The notes below the pieces were generated by a model. The model was not told the origin of the DNA and did not search any database. It was given only the letters and a program-made list of their open reading frames with translations. Below are positions 1-9,350 of a stretch of DNA of 64,000 bases, one piece after another; the first letter of the stretch is position 1; each line of letters begins with the position of its first letter. A program made the position numbers and the translations under genes. Source of the stretch: Chrysemys picta bellii (taxonomy: Eukaryota; Chordata; Testudines; Emydidae); NCBI RefSeq assembly GCF_011386835.1, contig NC_088795.1:102174434-102238433 (forward strand). The letters are read 5' to 3'.

Positions 1-1725
1 AGACATCACCTCACAGAAATGCTCAGCACTGTGCAGAATCAGGCCCTTTATTTTCAAATTTTACTGATTTCAACCTAAGCTCTGTTTTACAGATGTGCAT
101 CTATCAAAATGTGAAGTGATGTGTGTTTGTGTGGTGGATTTGTTTGTTTGTTGCGTATAGTAGCCTAAGTGATAAATTGTAGCTTTGCAGGATCTTCTCA
201 TCCTCTAAAATATATTTTACAGCAGCTACCAATGTCTTTATATATGTGCTTAAAATCTCTCTCTAAAGGAAGCCTTTGCCACACACTCTGGATTTTCATA
301 TTCTGCTCCTCATATCAGGAATGTACTGCTCAAGTGCAAAGGTTTTAGGGATATGCTTGACTACATATGAATTTAAATACCTTTCAGCTAACTCAAAACC
401 CAAATTCAAATCTACCCCATGAAGACATCACATGGATTTGTCACCCTCCTAGAGGGCCTTGGATTTTGATATTCAATTATCACGGACCTCCATTTACACC
501 GTTGTTTTTGACCAATGATCATTATAAAATGGATACTTCATTTATGAAGGAAACCAAGTATAATCAAAACAAGTTGCTAATAAAAGTTAAAGCATAGTTC
601 ACTGTATTTAACTTTCAGCACACTTTATGAGCAAATACAACAGAATGGAAGTTACATATCCTAAATATGAAGAGATTGTGACATTATGTGACATATAATG
701 TGCCTGTCAGTAAAGCGAAGGGCATGCCATGTCACACCACATTGCGTGATGCCTTTTGGGCATGAAATATCATTTCCAGCTCTGGTGCGTCTTCCACTTC
801 ACTGATCTGAAAGTTGCATGTCACAGAATGATGCAACTCTTATTGCCTTTGAATGGAAACTAATCTTCAGTCAACAGAAAGTAAGACATGACATAAGCTC
901 CAGCCCCTGAGTTCAAGATATTTGGCATTAGTGTGTTATGTGACTATTTGACATACATTTGCATATATAAAAATCAAACTTTTCTCTCTCTCTGGGTGAG
1001 CTATTATGGAATTACATTTCAAATTATCCATTGGGATTCTGATGGTTTTTAGTAACATAACTGTGTTTCAGAAAAGATTACTTCTAATGGCCAAGCTGGA
1101 AAAAGTTGCTAGGAGTGAAGAAAAGAACACAGTGATTCAACTTTCAACTTTGGAACTCTGACTGAGACTTGGAGGGTATGTTGAGGGAAACAAAAGAGAG
1201 ATCTGTCCTGATCTAACTGGATCCATAGAAAGGGTATGGAAAGTGCTATTAGGTGAAATACAGGCTATCACCTAGACCTTTGCTATATGGTACACAGAAA
1301 TATATGGTGGTAGAAAATTTGTCCAAAAGAAGCACATTCAATAGGGCTAGAGAAGAGAAACAAGGCTAAATCTTCAGAGGGTTTGAGATATTGCAGGTCA
1401 AGTTCATGAAGAGACACTGAATAGAGCAATATGGTGAGGAGGTGAGTTGCTGCACTCTGAACTAAATGACTATTTTTTAAATGTTACAGTATTCTTACGG
1501 TAATAGGGAATTGCAATATCTTATTCTGGAGCTCATGAAGGATGGATTGCAATGGTCAGGATCATGTTTAATAAATCAGGGGTCAGCTAGATGGAATAAT
1601 TGATTTTTGGGGCCTATTTCTCTATGGCTAGTAGCAATGAAGAATCCAGGAGGTCCAATGGGCTGTGAATCACTTTGATAATGTGGAGTCAGAATCCTTC
1701 AGTGGCTTACAAGATAACAGTGGCT
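1..1725. other. No gene or repeat recognised
   Basis: AT-rich non-coding DNA. The open frames are short, lack any recognisable protein motif and are about what chance gives. I see no convincing transposon ends here. Confidence 0.5.
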
Positions 1726-2420
1726 GATAGTGTTTCTTATAAACATAATCTCACTTGTGTTAGGGTTCAGCATCAGACAGCTGCATTTCATCCAGGTGCT
1801 TATCTTGGTCAGACAAATAAATGCTATTACTGGGAGATATTTGTAAAGGAGATGAATAGCTGAATATTGTCTGTGTACTGCTGGCATTTGAGAACATGGC
1901 AAGATCAAGATATCACTGGGACAGGACTGATCCTTGTGGGACTCCACAAGTGAGTGCTATGGTTGCAGAAGTGTAATTGACTGAAAAGAAGGACTGGAGC
2001 TGTATCAGATCTTTCTCATCAATATTGTTACCTTTCTGTAGCAAGACAGGCATATGCTTTGGGCAACAGTATCAAATATGGTAGATATTCAGGAAGATGA
2101 GCATAGACACACACCCCTATCCATGGACAGAGAGTGGTCATCCATATCCTTGAATGAAGAGGTTCAAGATACTGGAAATAGATAGATGTGCTAGGATGCA
2201 GTTCTTCACTAGCTTCTCCATTATCTTGCACAAAAAAATGGGAGAATTGATACCACCCTGTAGCTGGCAGGGTCTTTTGAGAATGGCTTCCTGAGACTAG
2301 GTTACCCATTGCATATGCTTTGGGCAGTTTTTTCTCTTCTGAGTTGGAATTGACCAAGTGGTCTGAACAATCCTGTTGACAGAAGTCCTAGCTGCCCCTA
2401 GAAATCTTTCTCCAGCCATG
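1726..2420 (-). mobile_element. Old L2/L3-like LINE fragment, reverse-transcriptase region
   Basis: Read on the minus strand this stretch gives broken pieces of a non-LTR reverse transcriptase. They include FDTV near 2075-2090, like the AFDTVDH block of L2/CR1 polymerases, and a GVPQGSVL-like stretch near 1930-1950. Frames shift and stop repeatedly, so it is a fossil. The part at 1726-1936 matches the plus-strand fragment at 2610-2845 in inverted orientation, which supports a shared repeat origin. The clade is inferred only. Confidence 0.45.
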
Positions 2421-2609
2421 ACAATGGGGAAGGTATATGAAATGGAAGGTGTTCCTTCCTTTTATTTATTTTTTCATTCATTTATTTATTATATTGGGAG
2501 GGATGGGGAATTTTATTACTCCACAGTTTTATTTATCTATGTCTTTATATAAGACCTCAGAAAGGGTGGATTGGAGTAGTTTCATTTTCAACCAATTTGT
2601 GTTCTGCCT

Positions 2610-2850
2610 AAGGATCAGTCCTGTCCCCGTGATATCTTCATCTTGCCACATTCTCAAGTCCCAGCAGCATACACTTGATGATATTTAGCTTTTCATCTTC
2701 TTCATCTCCAATACAAATATCATCTCCCAGCAACTGTGTTTCTCTGTCTGACTGAGACAAGCACCTGGATAAAAGGCAGCTGTCTGAAACTGAACCCTGG
2801 CAAGAGAGACATGATGTTTATGGGAAATATTTTGAAGCGCTATCAATCTC
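2610..2850 (+). mobile_element. Old L2/L3-like LINE fragment, inverted copy of 1726-1936
   Basis: The plus strand encodes a LKLNPGK-like block near 2785-2810 followed by MMFMG, resembling the post-catalytic 'LKLNP.KTE' region of L2/CR1-type reverse transcriptases. It aligns by eye along its length with the reverse complement of 1726-1936. It ends just before the Harbinger insertion, so the Harbinger may have truncated or landed beside it. Confidence 0.45.
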
Positions 2851-2863
2851 TATCTGCCTCTTA

Positions 2864-3040
2864 GGCCTGGTCTACACTAGGCGTTTATGTCGAAGTTAGC
2901 GCCGTTACATCGAATTAACCCTGCACCCGTCCACACCGCAAAGCTCTTTAGTTCGACATAGAGGTCTCTTTAATTCGACTTCTGTACTCTTCCCCGACGA
3001 GGGGAGTAGCGCTAAATTCGACATGGCCATGTCGAATTAG
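2864..3040. repeat. 5' terminal and subterminal region with TTCGAC/GTCGAA motif cluster
   Basis: After the terminal inverted repeat there are repeated GTCGAA/TTCGAC/ATCGAA hexamers (about 2889, 2909, 2951, 2974, 3016 and 3031). They include a perfect 24-bp palindrome at 3015-3038 centred on GGCC. Similar hexamers recur at the other end (about 7539, 7573, 7605 and 7650). Repeated subterminal motifs are usual binding sites for Harbinger Myb-like proteins; that role is inferred here. Confidence 0.6.
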
Positions 3041-3259
3041 GCTAGGTGTGGATGGAAATCAATGCTAATAGCTCCAGGAGCTATCCCACAGTGCACCACT
3101 CTGTTGACGCTCTGGACAGCAGTACAAGCTCGGATGCTCTGACCAGCCACACAGGAAAAGCCCCGGGAAAATTTGAATTTGAATTCCTTTTCCTGTCTGG
3201 CCAGTTTGAATCTCAATTCCTGTCTGGACATCGTGGGGAGCTCAGCAGCACTGGCAACG

Positions 3260-5346
3260 ATGCAGAGCTCTCCAGCAGTGATGGCCGTGCAATCTCAGAA
3301 CAGAAAGAGGGCCCCAGCATGGACTGATCGGGAAGTCTTGGATCTGATCGCTGTGTGGGGCGATGAGTCCGTGCTTTCCGAGCTGCGCTCCAAGAAACGG
3401 AATGCAAAGATCTACGAGAAGATCTCTAAAGACATGTCAGAGAGAGGATACAGCCGAGATGCAACGCAGTGCCGCGTGAAAATCAAGGAGCTGAGACAAG
3501 GCTACCAAAGAGGCAAACGGACGCTCCGGATCCCATCCCCAGACATCCCGTTTCTACGAGGCACTGCATTCCATTCTAGGTGCGGCCGCCACCACTACCC
3601 CACCACTGACCGTGGACTCTGAGGATGGGATATTGTCCACGGCCGGTTCCTCGGACATGTTAACGGACGGGGAAGATGAGGAAGGAGATGAGGAGGACGA
3701 GGCAGTCGACAGCGCTTACAACGCTGATTTCCCCGACAGCCAGGATCTCTTCATCACCCTTACAGAGATCCCCTACCAACCATCCCCAGCCATTAACCCG
3801 GACACAGAATCTGGGGAAGGATCAGCCAGTAAGTGTTTTAAACATCTAAACATTTATTTTTAACAGAACAGGAATATTAAGAATAACAAAAATGGGTTTC
3901 TCATGATTAGTTTGCCCTAGGCGCTTAACGTTTCAGTCCTGGGCAGTGCAACTATTGAAAAAAAATCTAACAATGTCCGGTTTTGCATGATTGTCCTGCC
4001 CAAGCCGCTCTACTGTTTAGTCACTGCTAGTGCAGCTAGAGTAAAATGCGGTCTATATGTCCGGGGATAGAGCAGAAATCCTCCTGGGACATCTCGATGA
4101 AGCTCTCCTGGAGGTAATTGGAAAGCCATTGCATCAGGTTCCTGGGGAGAGCGGCCTTATTGGGTCCTCCGTAGTATGACACGTTGCCGCGCCACGAGAC
4201 AATCAAGTACTCGGGAATCATTGCTCTGCACAGCAGGGCGGCATACGGCCCTGGTCTTTGGAGGCTTTCCCGAAGCATTCTTTCTTTCTCGCTGTCTGAG
4301 ATCCTCATGAGGGTGATGTCGCTCATGGTGACCTGCTTTGAATTAGGTAGGGGAATGTTAGTGTTGGGACTGCTTGCCCGTTCCTTTACAGAACTGTAAC
4401 CGCTGGTTTGCAGCCACGTGGTGGAGGCGGGAGAGGGGCAGCCTACAGGGATCGTTCCCGGGGACAGCCGCAAGGGGGTGGGACAGGGGCAGAGTTCCTG
4501 CTTGCCGGATTGCTGGCAGCAGGGACTGACATTGCTTTCAATGTGAAATGAGGCCATTGCTAATAGTAAAGTTTTAAGCTGCCACAAGTCTACGGCTTAC
4601 CATGTCTGCCTGCTACAGAAATTCCGGTGTCCTGCCCCGCTTCTCAAATGTGCTGTGCAAGACCCCAGGCACTGAATGCGAAGGCCAAGAATTCGACCTT
4701 GTGCTGAGTGCGCATGTGATAGGTGCTGTGCATGGTCTTGTTCACAGAGAAAGACTATGTTCTTTGTTCACAACTACATTTATCTTTCTGAGGAATTCAC
4801 TCCCTTTTTCCCATTCCCACAGCCACATCTGCGACTGTCTCACAACCTAGCCTGGCATCACACTCCCAGAGGCTAGCGCAGATTAGGCGTAGGAAGAAGA
4901 GGACACGGGAGGACATGTTCTCGGAGCTTATGGCCTGCTCCCGAGCCCAGGCAGCACAGCAGACCCAGTGGCGGGAGAACTTGTCCCAAATGCACCAAGC
5001 AAACATGGATCGGGAGGAGAGGTGGCGGCAGGAAGACCAGCAGGCAACTCAAACGCTGCTTGGACTACTGAGGGAGCAAACGGACACGCTCCGGCGCCTT
5101 GTGGATGTTCTGCAGGAACGGAGGCAGGAGGACAGAGCCCTGCTGCAGTCTATCTCTAACGGCCCTCCCCCGCCACCAAGTCCCATACCCACCTCACCCA
5201 AAGTCCAAAGAAGGAGGGGCGGCAGAGTCCATGCTAACTCTCACTCCACCCCTGCAGAGAGCTCTAGTAGTAGAAGAAGCTCATTCCCTTCCCGCCTGAC
5301 ACAAGCCCCCATCCAAGTTTCACCTCCCAGTTCCATGTGTAGTTGA
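3260..5346 (+). pseudogene. Harbinger Myb/SANT-like DNA-binding protein gene, two exons, frameshifted
   Basis: Accessory gene of the Harbinger element. In this superfamily such proteins bind transposon ends and bring the nuclease into the nucleus and onto DNA. Exon 1 starts at ATG 3260 (MQSSPAVMAVQ) and encodes a Myb/SANT-like domain at about residues 16-83, with Trp21 and Trp33 and the KIYEKISKDM and CRVKIKELRQGY segments. Near 3509 the frame shifts, consistent with a small deletion. The continuing frame (3510-3828) encodes the end of the domain (RFYEALHSILG) and an acidic DGEDEEGDEEDE tract. A GTAAGT donor follows at 3829. A pyrimidine-rich CCCACAG acceptor ends at 4822, and exon 2 (4823-5346) joins in phase. 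Exon 2 encodes a basic RRRKKRTRED segment, a long charged helix likely to form a coiled coil (about 4985-5160) and a Pro/Ser-rich tail, and ends in TGA. An AATAAA lies 2 bases after the stop. The frameshift makes this a pseudogene. Confidence 0.85.
3829..4822 (+). other. Intron of the Harbinger Myb-like gene
   Basis: Bounded by GTAAGT at 3829 and a CCCACAG acceptor ending at 4822. The phase left by exon 1 (one base) matches exon 2. The minus-strand open frame of 183 codons within it (4036-4587) shows no motif I recognise. It may be chance in GC-rich DNA or an unrecognised element-borne remnant. Confidence 0.7.
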
Positions 5347-5347
5347 T

Positions 5348-5353
5348 AATAAA
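5348..5353 (+). terminator. Polyadenylation signal of the Myb-like gene
   Basis: AATAAA begins two bases after the TGA stop of exon 2, an unusually short 3' UTR but correctly oriented. Confidence 0.6.
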
Positions 5354-5379
5354 AAATACGTTTCTGTTAATTACTGTTT

Positions 5380-5525
5380 CCATCATGTTCTTTTGGAGGA
5401 TGGGGGGAAGGGGGTTGGTAATTGGACAGGACAGTCACCTTTGGCAGGGTACATAGGCGGGGGCAGGTACAGCAGCAGGGCACATACACAGTGCAGTGAC
5501 TAGTTACCCTGGTCAGTCTGGGAGG
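5380..5525. repeat. Diverged direct duplicate of the transposase 3' end
   Basis: This stretch aligns by eye with 5915-6050: both contain a G-rich 'GGAAGGGGGT' type tract, then a GGACAGGACAGTCA / GAGAGGATAGTCA block, a GGGGGCAG block and a GTTACCCTG(G/C)TCA block. The last block in the second copy is the C-terminal codons and stop of the transposase on the minus strand. The first copy is thus probably a relic of a duplicated transposase tail and 3' UTR. Confidence 0.55.
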
Positions 5526-5561
5526 TGGTTTTCATGTTATGTGGTGCGGGGTGGGTTGCTC

Positions 5562-5677
5562 TGTGACTTTGTGGTGGGGGAGGGCAGTTACAGACCTTAA
5601 GCGGCGGTCCTTATCCTGGATCACAGAGCCACGCAGCAGGGGATCTGTAACCGTCCTCCCCCTGCCACAAAGTCACA
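5562..5677. repeat. Imperfect inverted repeat between the two convergent genes
   Basis: The left arm at 5562-5594 and right arm at 5644-5677 are near reverse complements (TGTGACTTTGTGG...TTACAGA against TCTGTAAC...CCACAAAGTCACA), with a loop of about 49 bases. It lies between the converging 3' ends of the two Harbinger genes. It could form a hairpin in either transcript or be the scar of another insertion. Confidence 0.65.
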
Positions 5678-5896
5678 TAGCCCCCCCCATACACACAGTC
5701 CCGATCAGGAGGGGTGACAGGCTCCGTTGAAACAACCAGCCCACCACAGTGAAGCCTGTCAATCCTTGAGTTTAGAAGCTTCATTTGCGTCACTACACTA
5801 CACCCGCTCCCCACCACAGTCTGCGTCCCAGTTTTAAAACATTCCCGCGAAAACAGTAATAAAGACAACGGTGTTCATTAACGAAGTAGAAGTGAT

Positions 5897-5902
5897 TTTA
5901 TT
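5897..5902 (-). terminator. Polyadenylation signal of the Harbinger transposase
   Basis: AATAAA on the minus strand about 115 bases downstream of the transposase stop at 6017, correctly placed for its 3' end. Confidence 0.6.
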
Positions 5903-6016
5903 TCTAAACGTGTGTTGGAAGGGGGTGAAGGGGGTATGTAACTGGAGAGGATAGTCAACATTAACTGGGTAAAGAAACGGGGGCAGTTTCAGCTTCTCTG
6001 TACACAAACTTAAAAG

Positions 6017-7327
6017 TCACAGGTTACCCTGCTCACTCAGGAACCTAGCTTTCAAAGCCTCCCGGATGCACAGCGCGTCCCGCTGGTCTCTTCTAATCGC
6101 CCGGCTGTCTGGCTGGGCGTAATCAGAAGCCAGGCTATTTGCCTCAACCTCCCACCCCGCCATAAAGGTCTCCCCCTTGCTCTCACAGAGATTGTGGAGC
6201 ACACAGCAAGCTGCTATAACAATGGGGATATTGGTTTCGCTGAGATCACAGCGAGTCAGTAAGCTTCTCCATCTCCCCTTGAGACGGCCAAAAGCACACT
6301 CCACCACCATTCTGCACTTGCTCAGCCGGTAGTTGAAGAGTTCTTTTTCACTGTCCAGGGCGCCAGTATAGGGCTTCATGAGCCAGGGCATTAGCGGGTA
6401 GGCAGGGTCCCCGAGGATGACTATAGGCATCTCCACATCCCCAACAGTTATTTTGTGGTCCGGGAAGTAAATACCTTGCTGCAGCCGTCTAAACAGACCA
6501 GAGTTCCTGAAAACACGAGCGTCATGAACCTTGCCCGGCCATCCGACGTAGATGTTCGTAAAACGTCCCCTGTGGTCCACCAGTGCTTGCAGCACCATGG
6601 AAAAGTAGCCCTTTCTGTTAATATACTGGCTGGCCTGGTGGTCCGGTGCCAGGATAGGGATGTGAGTTCCATCTATGGCCCCACCGCAGTTTGGGAATCC
6701 CATCGCTGCGAAGCCATCTATGATCGCCTCCACGTTTCCCAGGGTCACTACCTTTGGCAGCAGTACATCAATGATTGCCTTGGCTACTTGCATCACAACA
6801 ACCCCCACGGTAGATTTGCCCACGCCAAAGTGGTTCGCGACTGACCGGTAGCTGTCTGGCGTTGCAAGCTTCCAGAGGGCTATGGCCACTCGCTTCTGGA
6901 CAGTCAGGGCTGCTCGCATCCGGGTGTCATTGCACTTCAGGGCAGGGGACAGCAACTCACAAAGTTCAAGGAAAGTTCCCTTCCGCATGCGAAAGTTTTG
7001 CAGCCACTGGGATTCATCCCAGACCTGCAGCACTATGCGGTCCCATCACTCAGTGCTTGTTTCCCGGGCCCAGAATCGCCGTTCCACGGCATCAACATGA
7101 CCCATTGCCACCGTGATGTCCTCGGCGCTGGGTCCCATGCTTTCTGAGAGGTCTGTTCTACTCTCAGACTTCAGGCCCTCACCGCGGTGCCGTAGCCTCC
7201 TCGCCTGACTTATCTGCATCTGCCTCAGGGAAAGGTGGATGATAAGCTGCGAGGCGTTGAGAGCGGCCACAACTGCAGCGATGGTCGCAGTGGGCTCGAT
7301 GCTCGCAGTGCTGTGGCGTCCGCGCTG
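6017..7327 (-). pseudogene. Harbinger DDE transposase (HARBI1-like nuclease), one internal stop
   Basis: DNA nuclease that cuts and joins the transposon, of the DDE_Tnp_4 / HARBI1-like type. The frame is open from 7327 down to 6017 (437 codons) except for TGA at 7046-7048, just before tryptophan; a TGG-to-TGA change is likely. The open part below the stop is 338 codons. Counting from its first codon (7033), a helix-turn-helix-like segment lies at about 61-80 (SYRSVANHFGVGKSTV). The probable catalytic residues are Asp121 (GAIDGTHIP), Asp209 (ILGDPAYPL) and Glu245 (VECAFGRLKGRW), all present. The first in-frame ATG in the upper part is near 7219; no ATG in frame was found above it before the TGA at 7328-7330, so the original start is uncertain. 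The first ATG after the internal stop is 6988-6986, which would lose the N-terminal region. Apart from the nonsense codon the gene looks fresh. Confidence 0.9.
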
Positions 7328-7479
7328 TCACTGACTAGAAAAGTGCGCGAACTGATTTCCCGCTGGCGCTTTCAGGGAGGGAGGGCGGGAGTGATGGACG
7401 GATGACGACAGTTACCCAAAAGCACCCTCAACACATTTTTTTTACCCAGAAGGCATTTGCGGCTCCACCCAGAATTCCA

Positions 7480-7679
7480 ATGGGCAGCGGGGACTGCGGG
7501 AACTGTGGGATAGCTGCCCACAGTGCACCACTTCCAATGTCGACGCTTTCCCCGTTACTGTGGACTCACAAAGTCGAATTACTGTCCTTAGTGTGGACAC
7601 ACACGTTCGACTTTGCAATATCGATTCCAAAAATTCAATTTAAGTAAAATCGAACTACTCTCGTAGTGTAGACATACCC
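7480..7679. repeat. 3' terminal and subterminal region of the Harbinger
   Basis: The end, read reversed, starts GGGTATGTCTACAC. Inside it lie GTCGAC, GTCGAATT, GTTCGACT and ATCGAAC motifs that mirror those at the 5' end. A GCTATCCCACAGT block here, reversed, matches one at about 3081-3094, extending the inverted symmetry beyond the terminal repeat. Confidence 0.65.
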
Positions 7680-7682
7680 TTA

Positions 7683-9237
7683 AAGAACAGTATATTAAAC
7701 TTGTAAATTACTATTATGTATCCCTAAACATAAATATGGCAACACTGGTTACAAAGGTTTTTGGGGGGAAATGGTTCCCATACAGACACCTGTGTGCCAA
7801 GTTTCAATCTAGGTTAAAATGTGATGGCTGACATGTTTGCTCTTGTGTATTTTTATTTTTCTATTCATTCTTGGACAACAAAACATAACACTCATTTCAG
7901 ATGGTTTTACACTCATGCTGATGCTATCTATGTAGATGGCAACAATATAAAATATTTCCACATAATCACTTATAATACAATAGAAAATGTTCATCAGTCA
8001 AATCTCTTCATAAATGACATTTTTTTTAAAAAGGCCAAATTAAGCCCTCAAGTTGCACTATTGATATCAATCGAGTTTTCTGGATTTACACCAAATTAAG
8101 GAAAGCTTTTGAGTAATGTGGTTTTTCTCTATTACCTTGTTACATTAGAACAACTTCTTCTCTTTTTCTGAATGGATATTCAGTAGTGACTTAAATTTAG
8201 TATATTTATATTTATCTAAGATATCAATGTATGATGTACTATAGTTTTAGTGAGGCAATATGTATTTACATATGTATGGCGTATGAAGTTTCGTTTTTCT
8301 AGTAATGAAAATGGTATATATTATGGAACTGATAGTTCATTTGCTAGTAGTATTTTAATTTTAAGAGTAGGTGTTAGGTTTTGGATTTGCTCTTCTTGAA
8401 TTCACATCCAGGAAGACCTTTAAAAGTGATTGGTAATGTTAAGCCAGTTAAGTCAGGTAAAGGCAGATATGTTTGAATCAGTGAGTGGCATTAGCTTCTC
8501 TCAAGCTAAAACTGTTTGCTTACTTGTGACTGCAGATGAATTTTGAAAAACAAAAAAGTCACTGAAATTATGATACTGTTTGATTTTCAACTGTTAAAAT
8601 TAAAAAAAAAAGATATATTCTAAGATTTTTTGAATTAGTACAAACTTGTCATAGAAATTATATATTCTTAGCATTTAGAACATCACTTGAGATCATAATT
8701 TATATTTATTGAAAAAGAGGACCCTTATTTCATGAAAAGAGCAGGGTTTAACATGAATATTGAATAATCACATAGCTCCATGTGTATGTGTGGGCATACA
8801 TGTATATATGTGCACAGACACACAAACTTGTTACAATGTAGCTAATTACATTGTTAACAAGGACTTATCGAGAATTCACCTCAATAAAATCAAAATTTTA
8901 ATAGCTATTTAGGCTCGACTATACATCATATGTACCAGTCTGCCCTCTGGAACTTCCCTGTTCCACTGAGGGGAATTAATTTGATGCCTCTTTCAGGAGT
9001 GCAGCCTTCCCTTCCCTCTTCACCCATACATTGACTGTCCAGTAAAATGCTCCTATACATATTTTCACAGTATTTTCCTTTGTTTCCGGTAGTAGAGATA
9101 CTTATTTTAGTTCTAAGGGATCCCTAGTTCAAATCTAAAGAGGAATGCATTTTCACAGCTTGAAATAGCATTCAGTAGATTCAATTAATGAATTTAATAA
9201 TAAGTTAATTGTAAATAATAATACTTACTTTCTCCCT
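7683..9237. other. No gene recognised; half of a fold-back repeat at 8060-8101
   Basis: AT-rich DNA. At 8060-8101 a TTGATATCAATCGAG...GGATTTACACCA stretch resembles one arm plus centre of the fold-back repeat seen complete at 10909-10990. The rest shows no recognisable structure apart from a short TG/TA-rich tract near 8780-8830. Confidence 0.45.
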
Positions 9238-9350
9238 TAGGACTGGGACTGTCTCTTACTTTTCTGTGTATAATTCCCAGCACAATGGGGTTCTGATAGC
9301 AATTTAGATCCTGAGATGCTATCATAATACAAATAATATATAGCAACAAT
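9238..9350 (+). repeat. Sauropsid interspersed repeat, 3' part
   Basis: Contains GGACTGTCTCTTACTTTTCTGTG...CCCAGCACAATGGGGTTCTGAT...ATACAAATAATA, in the order of a very common sauropsid repeat tail (total stop 'GCACAATGGGGTCCTG' and then A/T-rich ATAATA). The same repeat recurs reversed at 31725-31840 and partially at 20779-20815 and 41911-41972. Family naming is from memory. Confidence 0.5.

Larger units (their letters stand above)
2864..7679. mobile_element. Complete PIF/Harbinger DNA transposon, about 4.8 kb, two genes
   Basis: The element is bounded by the trinucleotide TTA at 2861-2863 and 7680-7682, the TWA-type 3-bp target duplication of Harbinger transposons. Its ends are inverted: the left starts GGCCTGGTCTACAC and the right, reversed, starts GGGTATGTCTACAC (10 of 14 identical). 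It holds a spliced Myb/SANT-like gene on the plus strand and a DDE nuclease gene on the minus strand, arranged convergently, which is the expected two-gene Harbinger plan. The interior is much richer in GC and CpG than its flanks. Both genes carry inactivating lesions, so this copy is probably dead, but exact flanking repeats and long open frames suggest a fairly young insertion. Confidence 0.93.

Noticed and set aside
4036..4587. 183-codon minus-strand frame inside the Harbinger intron
   Set aside because: No known domain, lies antisense in a GC-rich intron, and does not match a Harbinger gene. It may be worth a search but is not supported as a gene.
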